A stretch of DNA of 64,000 nt from Gluconacetobacter asukensis (GTDB lineage: Bacteria > Pseudomonadota > Alphaproteobacteria > Acetobacterales > Acetobacteraceae): the NCBI RefSeq assembly GCF_014174375.1, contig NZ_JABEQE010000007.1, positions 124,001 to 188,000 on the forward strand, read 5' to 3'. The translations under genes were made by a program, and so were the position numbers. The notes beneath the pieces are model-generated. The model was not told the origin of the DNA. It was given only the letters and a program-made list of their open reading frames with translations, and made no database searches. Of the stretch, positions 12,977 through 21,808 are shown in pieces (within the stretch, counting starts at the first letter, position 1; each line of letters opens with the position of its first letter).

Positions 12977-13567
12977 TCAGAAGTGTCGTTCGTAAACCTT
13001 GATGACATCATCAGGCTTTACGTAATCCTGCGGTTCGATGCGGCCGACCACCGCGCCGCCTGGCTCCTGACGGACGACATAGGCGTAGTCCTGGAACGCG
13101 CGGTAGGAGAACCCTCCGGCGGCCGCTACAGCCTTCAGCATGGTCATGCCAGGCTGATAGGCGAACTGTCCGCCATGTTCGACCTCGCCGATGACTGAAA
13201 CCGGGCGGTATTCCACGACCTGCACGGTCACCTTCGCGTTGCTGAGAATATGCTGGTCCTTGAGTGTCGTGGCGACACTCTGGCCAAGCTCCCCGGCTGT
13301 CAGCCCCTCGGCCTTGACCATGCCGATCAGCGGAAAGGCGATGCTTCCGTCGACGGGCACGCGTGCATCGGTCTGGAACTGATTTTCACCGAACGTCGAG
13401 ATATTGATCCGGTCGCCGACGCCGATCGTGTAGCTCGCCGGATCATACCGGGGGATTGGTGTCAGATCACTTCCAGGTGCGCACCCGGCGAGCCATGCCC
13501 CCGTGAGCATGAGCGGGAAGCCGAGTCTTGCGGTACGAACACCAAAAGTATGATGGAGCGGCGACAT
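12977..13567 (-). CDS. Polysaccharide export lipoprotein (Wza/GumB family)
   Basis: Outer-membrane component that lets exopolysaccharide leave the cell. The 196-residue protein has a lipoprotein signal ending LAGC (Cys29), the Poly_export domain (YTIGVGDRINISTFGENQFQTDARVPVDGSIAFPL, in segments) and one SLBB-type domain (VSVIGEVEHGGQFAYQPGMTMLKAVAAAGGF, in segments). It is shorter than E. coli Wza and similar in size to GumB. It is the last gene of the leftward unit polymerase-barrel-export. Confidence 0.9.
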   Translation of the reverse strand: MSPLHHTFGVRTARLGFPLMLTGAWLAGCAPGSDLTPIPRYDPASYTIGVGDRINISTFGENQFQTDARVPVDGSIAFPLIGMVKAEGLTAGELGQSVATTLKDQHILSNAKVTVQVVEYRPVSVIGEVEHGGQFAYQPGMTMLKAVAAAGGFSYRAFQDYAYVVRQEPGGAVVGRIEPQDYVKPDDVIKVYERHF

Positions 13568-13612
13568 GTCGGAACTTCCCTGCTGAGGTTGGTTGGTAAT
13601 GATCGTGTCAGG

Positions 13613-14929
13613 TCACAGATTCAGATCCACCCGTATCATGACGGTGTTGACGGTAAATTTTCCTGTCGTACCCAGGACGTTCTGATTGGAGATTGCGTAA
13701 TCGAGGTTCAGGCTGAGGTGTCGGCTGACGAGCCATTGAGCCGAAAGCCCCCCACCGAAGATGGTCTGGCTACCGCCGGACTGGGTCAGGATGCTGCCGA
13801 CAAGGTGTGTCGGCGTGTTTTGGTATTCTCCTTTCTGAAAAGTGAAATACCCGGACAGGAGGACGTCGCGCCGGTATTGGTGGGTGAGGCCGAGTTGCAC
13901 GTTTGTGTAGGTGAAGCCGGCCACGTTTTCGAAGGCGCTGTCCTCGATCCCGTGCTGGACGTCCAACTGAAGGCGTGTCAGGCGGGTGGGTGCCCACCTG
14001 GCCTGGGCTTCCACGATCGGCGTGGCGTAATCGGGATAGGCGGCATTGCGGTAGAAACGGCGCTGATATCCGGCCATGACGCGCAGGTCGACCAGGTGGA
14101 CGGCGTTGTAATCGATTCCTGCCAGGAGCGCCAACCCGTTGGAATCGCGGCCCGGATAGCCGGCGAGCCCATGCGTATAGCGGATTTCGGTTCCGCGCAG
14201 CATGACCAGCGCGCTGGCTGCTTCCGTCCAGCGGTAGCGGCCCGTGAGGCTTTCGACGATCACCGCCCGATTCCGATAGGTCTGGGGGACGGCAATGCCG
14301 ATTGCCGAGGGGAGCCGGGCACTTTGATCGAACGCGAAATTCGTAATGTTCGCTTCCGGAATCAAGGAAAAGCGTCCATCGCGCGCCATCGTATAGCTCA
14401 GCGCCGCTCGGTCGACCTGGTATTTGACGGGTTGGATCGTCGCGAAGCTGCCGATCGTGTTGGGCACCTGGACCAGGCTGAGATGGGAATAGTCGAAGCC
14501 CAGCCTGTCATTGGCGATATCGTGGTATCCGCCGATCGCTGCCGTCCAGGTTGTCTGGTTCTGGGACCCCTGGCTGGGATAACGGAGGTCGGAGACCGAG
14601 GCGTTGGTATAGAGACGGTCCGCCGACCAGTCCGACGTCAGGCCGATCTGCGCCATGGTCGATATGATCGCGCTCTGCACGCCGCCCGGCAAACGATTGG
14701 CATTGTCGATATAGCCGACGCCCTCGTTCAGGTCCCCATTCAGCTTGAACCCGCCGAGATGCAGCCCCTGCGGCTGGAATTCCTTGCTGAGCCGGAGCTG
14801 TTCCTCATCGACCCAGATTTCGCCGACGCCCCGCCCGATCTCGGGAAAATACTGGCTCAGCACCTGTGCGGACGCATGAGCCGGAAAGAACGGCGCGGCG
14901 CAGGCGAAGGCGCCCACGAGACGGTACAT
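13613..14929 (-). CDS. Outer-membrane beta-barrel protein of the exopolysaccharide locus
   Basis: A 438-residue protein with a signal peptide (MYRLVGAFACAAPFFPAHASA) followed by alternating beta-strand sequence ending in the outer-membrane C-terminal signature MIRVDLNL. It resembles the beta-barrel porin-like proteins that accompany polysaccharide export genes in alphaproteobacteria. It may form or stabilise an exit pore together with the export lipoprotein encoded 45 bases downstream. The start is uncertain: ATG 14929, or GTG 14986 that overlaps the stop of the upstream polymerase (GTGA junction) and would add 19 residues. Function is inferred from context. Confidence 0.75.
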   Translation of the reverse strand: MYRLVGAFACAAPFFPAHASAQVLSQYFPEIGRGVGEIWVDEEQLRLSKEFQPQGLHLGGFKLNGDLNEGVGYIDNANRLPGGVQSAIISTMAQIGLTSDWSADRLYTNASVSDLRYPSQGSQNQTTWTAAIGGYHDIANDRLGFDYSHLSLVQVPNTIGSFATIQPVKYQVDRAALSYTMARDGRFSLIPEANITNFAFDQSARLPSAIGIAVPQTYRNRAVIVESLTGRYRWTEAASALVMLRGTEIRYTHGLAGYPGRDSNGLALLAGIDYNAVHLVDLRVMAGYQRRFYRNAAYPDYATPIVEAQARWAPTRLTRLQLDVQHGIEDSAFENVAGFTYTNVQLGLTHQYRRDVLLSGYFTFQKGEYQNTPTHLVGSILTQSGGSQTIFGGGLSAQWLVSRHLSLNLDYAISNQNVLGTTGKFTVNTVMIRVDLNL

Positions 14930-14982
14930 GCCCGTTCTGCGCGCTGATCGGTCTGGCCCGTGCGTGACGGGAAATCGTATTG

Positions 14983-16476
14983 TCACTGTGTGATCACCCA
15001 CGAGTGCTGGAGGGGGCGGTCCCGCATGTCCGTCCCGCCCTCGGGCTGACGTCGTGCGGTCGGAGGAAAAAGGCGGGCGGGTGCCTTGCTGGCCTGCGCG
15101 CGTTCCGCCCGGGCGATGCCGGAAATCAGCAGTGCAAGAAAGACGAAGAAAGTGGCGGAGGTGATCGTCGGGCCGGAAAGGCATGCGGAGACCAGGTAGC
15201 TCACGATGATCGCGCTGGCCCCGTTCACAAGCTGGATGTCCTGAAGTTTGCGGTCCATCTTTCCCAACGACCTGACGCGGGACACAAGGCGCCATCCAAA
15301 CCATATGAGGCCAAGCATGCCAGGGACGCCGATAGCCGCCAGCAGGCCGGGAACAAGGCTGGACGAACGGTTGCTGCCCCAGCCGACGCCGAAGCCGAAC
15401 GTGTCCAATGCCGCCTGCAGGCTGTCGAGATCGGTGGAGCTGCGCTCATTATAGGATTCGCTGCCCTGCTTGTTCGTCACGCTGTCGAAGATCGTGTTGA
15501 GACTGGTCAGGAGGTCGGGGACCATGACAGTCACAAGGACTGCCAGCAGGACACTGAGGAGCAGGAATTGGATGGCTCGCCGCCTGATGATGGGCAGGAA
15601 CCGTTTCGCATGGATTGTGAGACCCATGATGACCACGATCAGAGCCCCGATTCCCACGGAGACAATCCCGGTCGCTGATGTGGAAAGCAGAACGCCGGCG
15701 ATGGCGACGGCCAAAGTAATTCTGACCAGTGTGCCCGGAAAATCATTGAGGATCAGCCATCCTGAGCAGAAGGCGCCAGCCGCCATGTAGCTGCCAAACG
15801 CAGATGGTTCGGAGAAAGTTGCATTGATCCGTGGAAGAGAACCGATGGTTTGTTCCGTAAGGATCGACCATCCGGGGTTCGAATAGAGTATGTCGGAGGG
15901 AAAAGGAACATGCGCGACATGACTGGCGAACTGCCAGACGCCGAAACCGAAGGCGATCAGGATGCTCGCAAAATAGGTGCGCAGGATGCCGACAGGATGA
16001 AAGGGATGCCCCGCCGGCCCTTGCCGCGTTGCATATAGCGCGACCATTACGAAAAGAACGATGTTCAGAAGAAGGTAAAGATCCTGATTGAGGTTGGACA
16101 AAGTCGGAGCGAGGGGAGTGATGACGAAGGGAGGCGTGGATTTTTGCGGCCAGACATAGGCTCGCCCCTCAAAGAGCCGAGGGCTTAGCCAGGATGTCAG
16201 GATTGCCCACCCCGCGATGCCGATAAGGGGAGCGGCGAGCGGCCAGACCCGCGCGCGACCGGGATAGCGGGCACCGAGCAGGAATTGCGTGCTGATATAG
16301 GCAACCATTGTCATGGCCGGCAGTATGCTCGGGGCGATGCCGAAGCTGCCGATCGTGATCGCGGCGCTGGCCTCGAAGATCCCCGTGATGACCATGAGCT
16401 GGATAAGTCGCTCCGGACGGGTGGCCCATATAAGGCATAGAGGCGCCAGGACCAGGAAGAAAAACGTGATGCCCAC
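14983..16476 (-). CDS. Polysaccharide polymerase-like membrane protein (Wzy/O-antigen ligase type)
   Basis: A 497-residue integral membrane protein with about ten or more hydrophobic helices and a large periplasmic loop in the second half (about 320-365), the topology of Wzy polymerases and O-antigen ligases. A short motif NATFSEPSAFGSYMA matches the loop region seen in GumE-like polymerases. It heads the leftward unit with the barrel and export lipoprotein. It would join repeat units on the periplasmic face after flipping. Polymerase versus ligase cannot be settled from sequence alone; the context favours polymerase. Confidence 0.8.
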   Translation of the reverse strand: MGITFFFLVLAPLCLIWATRPERLIQLMVITGIFEASAAITIGSFGIAPSILPAMTMVAYISTQFLLGARYPGRARVWPLAAPLIGIAGWAILTSWLSPRLFEGRAYVWPQKSTPPFVITPLAPTLSNLNQDLYLLLNIVLFVMVALYATRQGPAGHPFHPVGILRTYFASILIAFGFGVWQFASHVAHVPFPSDILYSNPGWSILTEQTIGSLPRINATFSEPSAFGSYMAAGAFCSGWLILNDFPGTLVRITLAVAIAGVLLSTSATGIVSVGIGALIVVIMGLTIHAKRFLPIIRRRAIQFLLLSVLLAVLVTVMVPDLLTSLNTIFDSVTNKQGSESYNERSSTDLDSLQAALDTFGFGVGWGSNRSSSLVPGLLAAIGVPGMLGLIWFGWRLVSRVRSLGKMDRKLQDIQLVNGASAIIVSYLVSACLSGPTITSATFFVFLALLISGIARAERAQASKAPARLFPPTARRQPEGGTDMRDRPLQHSWVITQ

Positions 16477-16706
16477 GAGACTCCCCTCCCGCCGCTTTTA
16501 TGCGGCGTTATGTGTTGGACGCCCGAGCGTACCGGGATCGAAAAGATGGACGGAATGCGTTGGATGTATTAATCATCATCTACGTCCGAACGCAGATCAA
16601 GTTTCTTTTTAGGCATGTATCTGCCTCCCGGAAGCGGGACGGGGGACAACCTCTGATCGGCGGCGACGTTGCCTCGCAAGGAACCGGCTTTGTCCAAGGA
16701 GGCACC

Positions 16707-17576
16707 ATGACCAGGTCCATTTCAGCGATCGTCGAAAGACTGCGGCAGCGTATCGTCCCCGCCATGGCGGGCGGTTTTGTCATGTTGGGTATCGGCTGGG
16801 CTGGTCTCTGGGGGGCCTCGTTCGGGGCTTCTCCAGGTGATATGATCGACCTCAAGGGCCGCACTTTGATCTTTGACGAGGAATTTGACCGTCTCAGCGT
16901 CTCGCCGCACGGTCCCGACACGGTCTGGAGCGCGCATACGCCATGGGGGGGCGATTTCGGTGATGCCGGCTTCCGCGACAAGGAACCGGGTTTACCGTTC
17001 AGCGTTCGAGACGGAATCCTTCGGATCGAGATGCGGAAAGCGGCGGACGGCAAATGGCAGTCGGGTCTTCTGTCATCCTCGCCTGGTTACGGTCGCGGCT
17101 TTACCGCGCCTTATGGCTATTTCGAGATGCGGGCACGTCTGCCCGCCGGGGATGGGGTGTGGCCCGCCTTCTGGCTTGATGAGCTGACGCCGGCGGGGTC
17201 TGGAAAACATTCTCTGGAAGTCGATATCATCGAGCATTACGGTCGTTTTCCCGCGGCCTATAATACGACTGTCACGGAATGGAATCCGAAGAACAGCCAT
17301 GAAAACCATTCGCAGATGCATATCCAGCCCGTGCCGAGTGGGAGCCTTTCGCAGGCATTCCACACTTACGGCGCGGAAGTGACGCCGCAATGGGTTATTT
17401 TTTATTTCGACCGTCGTGAGATCTGGCGTACGCCTGCGCCGTCGCGCCCGCTTGGGGGGCTCGATGTGCTCGTCGATCTGGGGCTGGGTGGCGGCTGGCC
17501 GATCGACAAGGCGCCTAGCCCGGCAATAATGGAAGTTGATTACATCCGCGTTTATCAGAGCAGGAAGGCACCATGA
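16707..17576 (+). CDS. Glycoside hydrolase family 16 protein, membrane-anchored or secreted
   Basis: A 289-residue enzyme with an N-terminal hydrophobic segment (about 18-40; uncleaved anchor or signal) and a GH16 jelly-roll domain. The catalytic motif EVDIIE is present (Glu171 nucleophile, Asp173, Glu176 acid/base), with the usual YGYFEMRARLP and GVWPAFWL strands. GH16 enzymes cut or transfer beta-1,3/1,4 glucans and galactans. I chose ATG 16707 for its strong AAGGAGG site; the longer frame from 16500 covers the divergent promoter. It probably trims or releases the polysaccharide made by the surrounding genes. The 230-base gap upstream is shared with the polymerase promoter. Confidence 0.9.
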   Translation: MTRSISAIVERLRQRIVPAMAGGFVMLGIGWAGLWGASFGASPGDMIDLKGRTLIFDEEFDRLSVSPHGPDTVWSAHTPWGGDFGDAGFRDKEPGLPFSVRDGILRIEMRKAADGKWQSGLLSSSPGYGRGFTAPYGYFEMRARLPAGDGVWPAFWLDELTPAGSGKHSLEVDIIEHYGRFPAAYNTTVTEWNPKNSHENHSQMHIQPVPSGSLSQAFHTYGAEVTPQWVIFYFDRREIWRTPAPSRPLGGLDVLVDLGLGGGWPIDKAPSPAIMEVDYIRVYQSRKAP

Positions 17577-17596
17577 CGTTACGGGAGGGAGAAGCG

Positions 17597-18472
17597 ATGA
17601 AGATTGTCATCGGTATTGCCACGGCCGGCCGGGCATCCGTCCTTGCCGAAACCCTTCATGATCTCAAATACCAGACCCGCCAGCCCGATGAAGTGGTGGT
17701 CTGCGCGCCGTCGGAAGAGGATATTCTGGGTGCCGCGGAGGCGTTTCCCGGGGTGCGCCTGATGACCGGCCCGCGCGGACTGACGCGACAGCGCAATGCA
17801 ATCATTGCCGCTGTTCCCGATGCTGAAATCGTGATGTTCTTCGATGACGATTTCCTTGCAGATGCGCATTATCTCGAGGCGGTCGAGACGCATATGGAAG
17901 CGAACGATCGTACGGTCGTCGTGACCGGGGCCGTTCTCGCCGATGGGATCAAGGGACCGGGCCTTGGTGTCGCCGAGGGCCGGGCCATTCTGGCGGCATG
18001 CGCGCAAAGGAACGGCCCGGGGGCGCCCGAGTCTGTCTTTACCGGATATGGCTGTAACATGGCGCTTCGTCTGGCGCCCATGCGGGCTTTCGGCCTTTCG
18101 TTCGACGAGCGTCTGCCGCTCTATGGATGGCAGGAAGATGTGGATCTGTCGCGTCGGCTTGCCGCCTACGGTGAGATATTGCTTCTGCCAGGCGCGCAAG
18201 GTGTTCATCTGGGCGTAAAGCGCGGTCGCAGTTCCGGGATTAAGCTGGGATATTCGCAGGTTGCCAATCCGCTTTATATCGCGGCTAAGGGGGAGGGGTA
18301 TCCCCGCACCCGCGCCTGGGAGCATATTATCCGCAATCTGCTCTCGAACATCGCGAAGGCTCTGCGTCCCGAACCCTATATAGACAGACGTGGTCGCCTC
18401 GTGGGAAATATGCTTGCTTTCTTCGATCTCGTGCGCGGACGGATGACGCCGGAGCGGGCAGCAACCTTATGA
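17597..18472 (+). CDS. Glycosyltransferase family 2
   Basis: A 291-residue GT-A fold enzyme: KIVIGIATAGRASVLAETL nucleotide-binding start, acidic DxD-type motif FFDDDF, and a C-terminal YGWQEDVDLSRRL element typical of family 2 (ED acid motif). It would add one sugar to the lipid-linked repeat unit on the cytoplasmic face. ATG 17597 has a GGGAGGGAGAAG ribosome site; an in-frame ATG at 17573 overlaps the GH16 stop and would add eight residues. Co-transcribed with the GH16 gene. Confidence 0.88.
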   Translation: MKIVIGIATAGRASVLAETLHDLKYQTRQPDEVVVCAPSEEDILGAAEAFPGVRLMTGPRGLTRQRNAIIAAVPDAEIVMFFDDDFLADAHYLEAVETHMEANDRTVVVTGAVLADGIKGPGLGVAEGRAILAACAQRNGPGAPESVFTGYGCNMALRLAPMRAFGLSFDERLPLYGWQEDVDLSRRLAAYGEILLLPGAQGVHLGVKRGRSSGIKLGYSQVANPLYIAAKGEGYPRTRAWEHIIRNLLSNIAKALRPEPYIDRRGRLVGNMLAFFDLVRGRMTPERAATL

Positions 18473-18521
18473 TATACGATTTTCTTTGACACGCTTATCT
18501 CCGGGATGGCCGCGCACAAGC

Positions 18522-18623
18522 ATGATCCAGACAATTCTTGCCGCCATTGGCGCCTATATTGCGCTCAGTTTCCCGATCGCCCTGCTGATCGGCCGCTGGA
18601 TCAGGATTTCACGGAGGAAATGA
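18522..18623 (+). CDS. Possible 33-residue single-helix membrane peptide
   Basis: Starts MIQTILAAIGAYIALSFPIALLIGRW and ends IRISRRK. A hydrophobic helix of about 22 residues is followed by a basic tail, which fits a small inner-membrane protein with its C-terminus in the cytoplasm. It follows the GT2 gene by 49 bases on the same strand. No strong ribosome site, but the codon use and composition are gene-like. Confidence 0.4.
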   Translation: MIQTILAAIGAYIALSFPIALLIGRWIRISRRK

Positions 18624-18772
18624 CAGCGGATCGAAGATACCTCTTTTCAGGCCGCTGACGGAGCCTGGGCCGCCGACGATCGGGCGCGGATGTCCTGGGC
18701 TTTGTGGCGGCCGGCTCCCCGTCGTGCGACGTCTCGACAGGGAATACCATGCAGGACATGAAACTAGGCGAG

Positions 18773-18803
18773 CCGCTCGCCGGCAGGCCGGTCTTGCGAG
18801 CGG
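18773..18803. terminator. Hairpin between convergent genes
   Basis: Perfect 8-base arms CCGCTCGC and GCGAGCGG with an inner CCGG/CCGG pair in the 15-base loop, located between the rightward GT2 unit and the leftward regulator. Position and stability fit a bidirectional terminator although a U-tract is absent. Confidence 0.45.
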
Positions 18804-18810
18804 TCCCTTG

Positions 18811-20808
18811 TCATTCCGGAAGGCCTGTCAGGCGCAGCGCGGCTGCGAGTTTCGCGCGGGCTCCGGCGGGCAGGTAGGGATGGGCCGCCATGACACGCCG
18901 GATCGTGAGGGTGGGGTCGAGTGCGGAAAGCCGGGCCAGGATGTCGGCGCGTTCGGTGCTATTCTCCTCGGTGGTGAGTGCCACGAGATGATACACGAGG
19001 GCCGATGGAAGCTGTGGATAGAGGGCAGCGACCATCCGTCCGATCTTGCTGGCTTCCTTGGGCAGATCGACCAGAAACAGATAGAGCGCCGCGCAGGGGT
19101 CCATCGCCACGCTGAGCGGTTGGGCATTTCCTGATATGCGATAATGGCTCAGAAGCTCGCGGGCCGCTTCCTGCTGGCCGTTTACCAAGGCCAGCAGGGC
19201 CTGGAGTGTCCGGTATGGGGCGAACCAGGCCTGATCGGGGCCTTCGTTGGTGATCCTGAACGCGGATAGAAGCGCGTCGGCCGTATCCGCGTAGCCGGGA
19301 ATATGACAATAGACGAAAGCGAGCAGGAAATTGCGGCTGATATTGTGCTGCGAAAGAGTGGCCGCATGCTGCGCGGCTGCCAGGGCACGCGCCACCCCCG
19401 CCGGGTAGTCGCCCTGGAGAAACGCGCCGGCGCGTGTCATCTCCATTACGGCGCGCGCAATAGCGACGAGCGGCAGGGTCGGACCCAGCCATTCCGCGAA
19501 TTTGAGAAGGGTTTCAGCTTCGTGCAATGCGTGCTGGTTGGCTTGCAGCAGCGTGACCAGCGCCCGGGCTGCCAGTTGATCCGGGGCCAGGGTCTGAATA
19601 CTGCGCTTGAGGAGGGTCCTGGCATGGCGGAGGATGATAGCCCATTGCGCCGACAATACCGCCCGGGCGAGCAGGGGCACGGCGAGGCCGGGATTCTGCC
19701 TGGCATCCGATGGCAAGGCGGCGCGCACTGTCCAGATCATCTCGCCGCCGTTCTGCACGTCGATCAGCCGCAGCAGCAGAACGGAATATTCCTGCGGGCC
19801 TTCGGCACCGGAATGCAGGATACCCGTGCACAGAAAATCAACGTTCTTGCTTCGAAGGTTCTCGATCCAGTCAGGCGCTGCATGCGTGCCCTCGGGAGAG
19901 GGGCCCGGGATAACAAGCGTAAAGGCATCGGACCCGACGAACAGCACGTTGAGCTGGCTCCCGAGTTCGTCCGCCAGCGCCGTCAAAGACGGCTCTTTCG
20001 TTTCAATCGGTATCAGGGCAAGGCTGAGGGAGCGTACTGTGGGCGACGGGACGGGGGGCGCAGGTTCGCCTTCCGCTTTCTGCGGGTGTGAGCCGCTCTC
20101 GGGTGGATCGGACAGGCGACGCAAGGTTTCGAGTGCCGGCGCCGCCTCCTTCCAGGGGAAATGGCTGGAAGGCAGCGGGGAATTTGGTGGGGGATGGAAC
20201 TGGCCCGTCCGTGTGTTCGGGGGGGAGGTGTCGGGAGCGCTTTCGATGGGCGGGGGACCTTTCCAGCTGAATGATGATATGGGGGGGAGGCTGCTGCCTG
20301 GATCGTTCGGGGGCGCCTGTTCGGATTTCATGAGGCGCTGGACGTGACGAGAAAACCGTGCGCGCTGGGTCTGAAGCCAGAGGTCGAAGGCCGGGTCGAT
20401 ACCGTTCAGGTCCAGAAACAAAATTTCCTCCGGTTCGACTGTGTGGTCCAGCGCATCCAGGCAGCCGGCGTAGATTTCTTCGATATCCACCGATGTCAGG
20501 TCTGGCTTGAGCGTCAATGTATGGCGCCCGATGTCGATAATCTCGGTGCCGAAAGGCTGAAGCACGTCGAGCAGGCGATGGATCTCCTGCCGCAGGGAGG
20601 CACGTGCGAGATCGGTCGGACGTTTGCTCCACAGAAGTTCGGTCAGGCGTTGCCGCATGACGGGCTTGCGGTTGGACAGGGCGAGAATGGCCAGCAATCC
20701 GCGTGTTCTTCGGGCGCCCGCGGGAAGGACGTTCTTTCCCGTCGCGGTCGTGGCGACCATCTGCCCGATCAGTCGAATATTTAGGATGTTTGCCCCCGGC
20801 CCCGGCAC
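18811..20808 (-). CDS. SARP-type transcriptional regulator with TPR-like C-terminal region
   Basis: A 665-residue protein whose first 110 residues match the winged-helix DNA-binding domain of SARP/OmpR-type activators (LNIRLIGQMVA, RRTRGLLAILALS, LTELLWSKRP, ASLRQEIHRLLDVL). A bacterial-activator-like helical segment follows, then a low-complexity Pro/Ser-rich linker (about 165-245) and a long alpha-helical C-terminal half resembling tetratricopeptide repeats with a sensor-like middle domain (SLALIPIETKEPSLTALADELGSQL, in segments). It lies between the two arms of the exopolysaccharide locus and is the obvious candidate regulator for it. The linker and large C-terminus set it apart from short SARPs. 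Confidence 0.8.
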   Translation of the reverse strand: MPGPGANILNIRLIGQMVATTATGKNVLPAGARRTRGLLAILALSNRKPVMRQRLTELLWSKRPTDLARASLRQEIHRLLDVLQPFGTEIIDIGRHTLTLKPDLTSVDIEEIYAGCLDALDHTVEPEEILFLDLNGIDPAFDLWLQTQRARFSRHVQRLMKSEQAPPNDPGSSLPPISSFSWKGPPPIESAPDTSPPNTRTGQFHPPPNSPLPSSHFPWKEAAPALETLRRLSDPPESGSHPQKAEGEPAPPVPSPTVRSLSLALIPIETKEPSLTALADELGSQLNVLFVGSDAFTLVIPGPSPEGTHAAPDWIENLRSKNVDFLCTGILHSGAEGPQEYSVLLLRLIDVQNGGEMIWTVRAALPSDARQNPGLAVPLLARAVLSAQWAIILRHARTLLKRSIQTLAPDQLAARALVTLLQANQHALHEAETLLKFAEWLGPTLPLVAIARAVMEMTRAGAFLQGDYPAGVARALAAAQHAATLSQHNISRNFLLAFVYCHIPGYADTADALLSAFRITNEGPDQAWFAPYRTLQALLALVNGQQEAARELLSHYRISGNAQPLSVAMDPCAALYLFLVDLPKEASKIGRMVAALYPQLPSALVYHLVALTTEENSTERADILARLSALDPTLTIRRVMAAHPYLPAGARAKLAAALRLTGLPE

Positions 20809-20814
20809 GTCACG

Positions 20815-21081
20815 CTAACTCCCCGCTCGTGATGGGCAGCGTGTGTCGCCAACTCGTATCCCGATCGGATACGAAAAACGAACGGTCGTCGTTCCGGCTT
20901 CCTTCTTGTGCGCGAGGATCAGAATGAGGCTGTGCTCCGGAGTCAGGACAAACGCATACGTTCCGTGCTCCGGAGCGTCTCCGGATCGGTCGAGAGTGGC
21001 ATTGAGATCGTGGAGAAGAGAACGACCTTCCAACTGTTCGATTGTCTGAATATATGCGCCGGTGCGTTCTGTCCCCGTCAA
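20815..21081 (-). CDS. Doubtful 88-residue ORF upstream of the SARP gene
   Basis: Open frame starting at a TTG codon, ending six bases before the regulator start. The composition looks protein-like (HGTYAFVLTPEHSLILILAHKK), but there is no ribosome site and I recognise no family. It could be a real small partner of the regulator or a chance frame in its promoter region. Confidence 0.3.
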   Translation of the reverse strand: MTGTERTGAYIQTIEQLEGRSLLHDLNATLDRSGDAPEHGTYAFVLTPEHSLILILAHKKEAGTTTVRFSYPIGIRVGDTRCPSRAGS

Positions 21082-21422
21082 ATAACAATGGCGTTAGAAG
21101 GACATCCGCCGGATCGGCCCGGCGCAGTCCCGGGGATGCCGACATCGACAGTCCGGCATGAACTTCCGCCGTCTTTTCAAGCTTGTCGCCCCGCATCGCT
21201 TTCTCCCCTGTTTTAGCGTTGTTCCTGCTTCGTGCGTCGTTTCACGATCAGTCCTGCGTGAGGCCACACTCCTTGACCGAGGAAAAGAATCACGACGCTT
21301 TATTGCTGTGCGCATCCGTTCGCTGCCCAGCACGAAGAACAACACCGGACGGGAGAGGAAGACACCGCAAGAAATAAACGCGCGGCAACATAAGAAGTAC
21401 CAAGATCTATCGTTCCACGGAG

Positions 21423-21440
21423 TAACGAAATATTACGTTA
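21423..21440. promoter_or_regulatory. 18-base near-palindrome, candidate operator
   Basis: TAACGAAATATTACGTTA matches its own reverse complement at 16 of 18 positions. It is in the AT-rich leader about 370 bases before the sugar transferase start. The binding protein is unknown. Confidence 0.45.
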
Positions 21441-21651
21441 AAAATGGCAAATTTATGCGTTAAATCGCTTTCTCCGCTTGACGACGATTCTTTGTGTCTA
21501 GAACGAAACGCTCGCAATTATGTGATCGGTAATTTATGCAACCTGAAAAGACGGCGAAGCTGATTTGACGAAGAAATATAAGAATTTCAATGGGGAATCC
21601 ATATTTTCACATGTAAATAACGGTGGATCTGGATAATAATTACTTTCGTCA

Positions 21652-21807
21652 ATGATTAAAAACACATTATGGGCTGCTTTTATTATTGCGCCGTGCTCGT
21701 CTGCACAGGCAACGTTCCGATCATATCAGGGAGGTAGCAATCTGATCGGGATCATGCCGGTTCAACTTGCCTGTCAGCTTCATTCTTCGCAGATGACGAG
21801 GTGCTAG
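21652..21807 (+). CDS. Possible 51-residue secreted or leader peptide
   Basis: Open frame starting MIKNTLWAAFIIAPCSSAQA, which looks like a signal peptide with an AxA-type cleavage site, followed by about 30 residues. It ends one base before the sugar-transferase ATG. There is no clear ribosome site upstream, so it could be an untranslated coincidence. If translated, it would couple with the transferase gene. Confidence 0.28.
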   Translation: MIKNTLWAAFIIAPCSSAQATFRSYQGGSNLIGIMPVQLACQLHSSQMTRC

Positions 21808-21808
21808 T

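Larger units (their letters stand above)
21082..21808. promoter_or_regulatory. AT-rich leader region of the exopolysaccharide operon
   Basis: 727 bases between the divergent SARP unit and the sugar transferase. Part of it is strikingly AT-rich: the 60 bases from 21421 hold only about one third G+C against roughly two thirds around it. It carries an 18-base near-palindrome (21423-21440), a direct repeat AATTTATGC (near 21450 and 21532), and a TTGACG element at 21478-21483. No gene here is convincing except a possible short leader ORF at 21652. It is the natural place for the operon promoter and regulator sites. Confidence 0.6.

Noticed and set aside
21158-21463. 101-residue plus-strand frame in the exopolysaccharide leader
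   Set aside because: No ribosome site, sits across the composition boundary and resembles no protein family.
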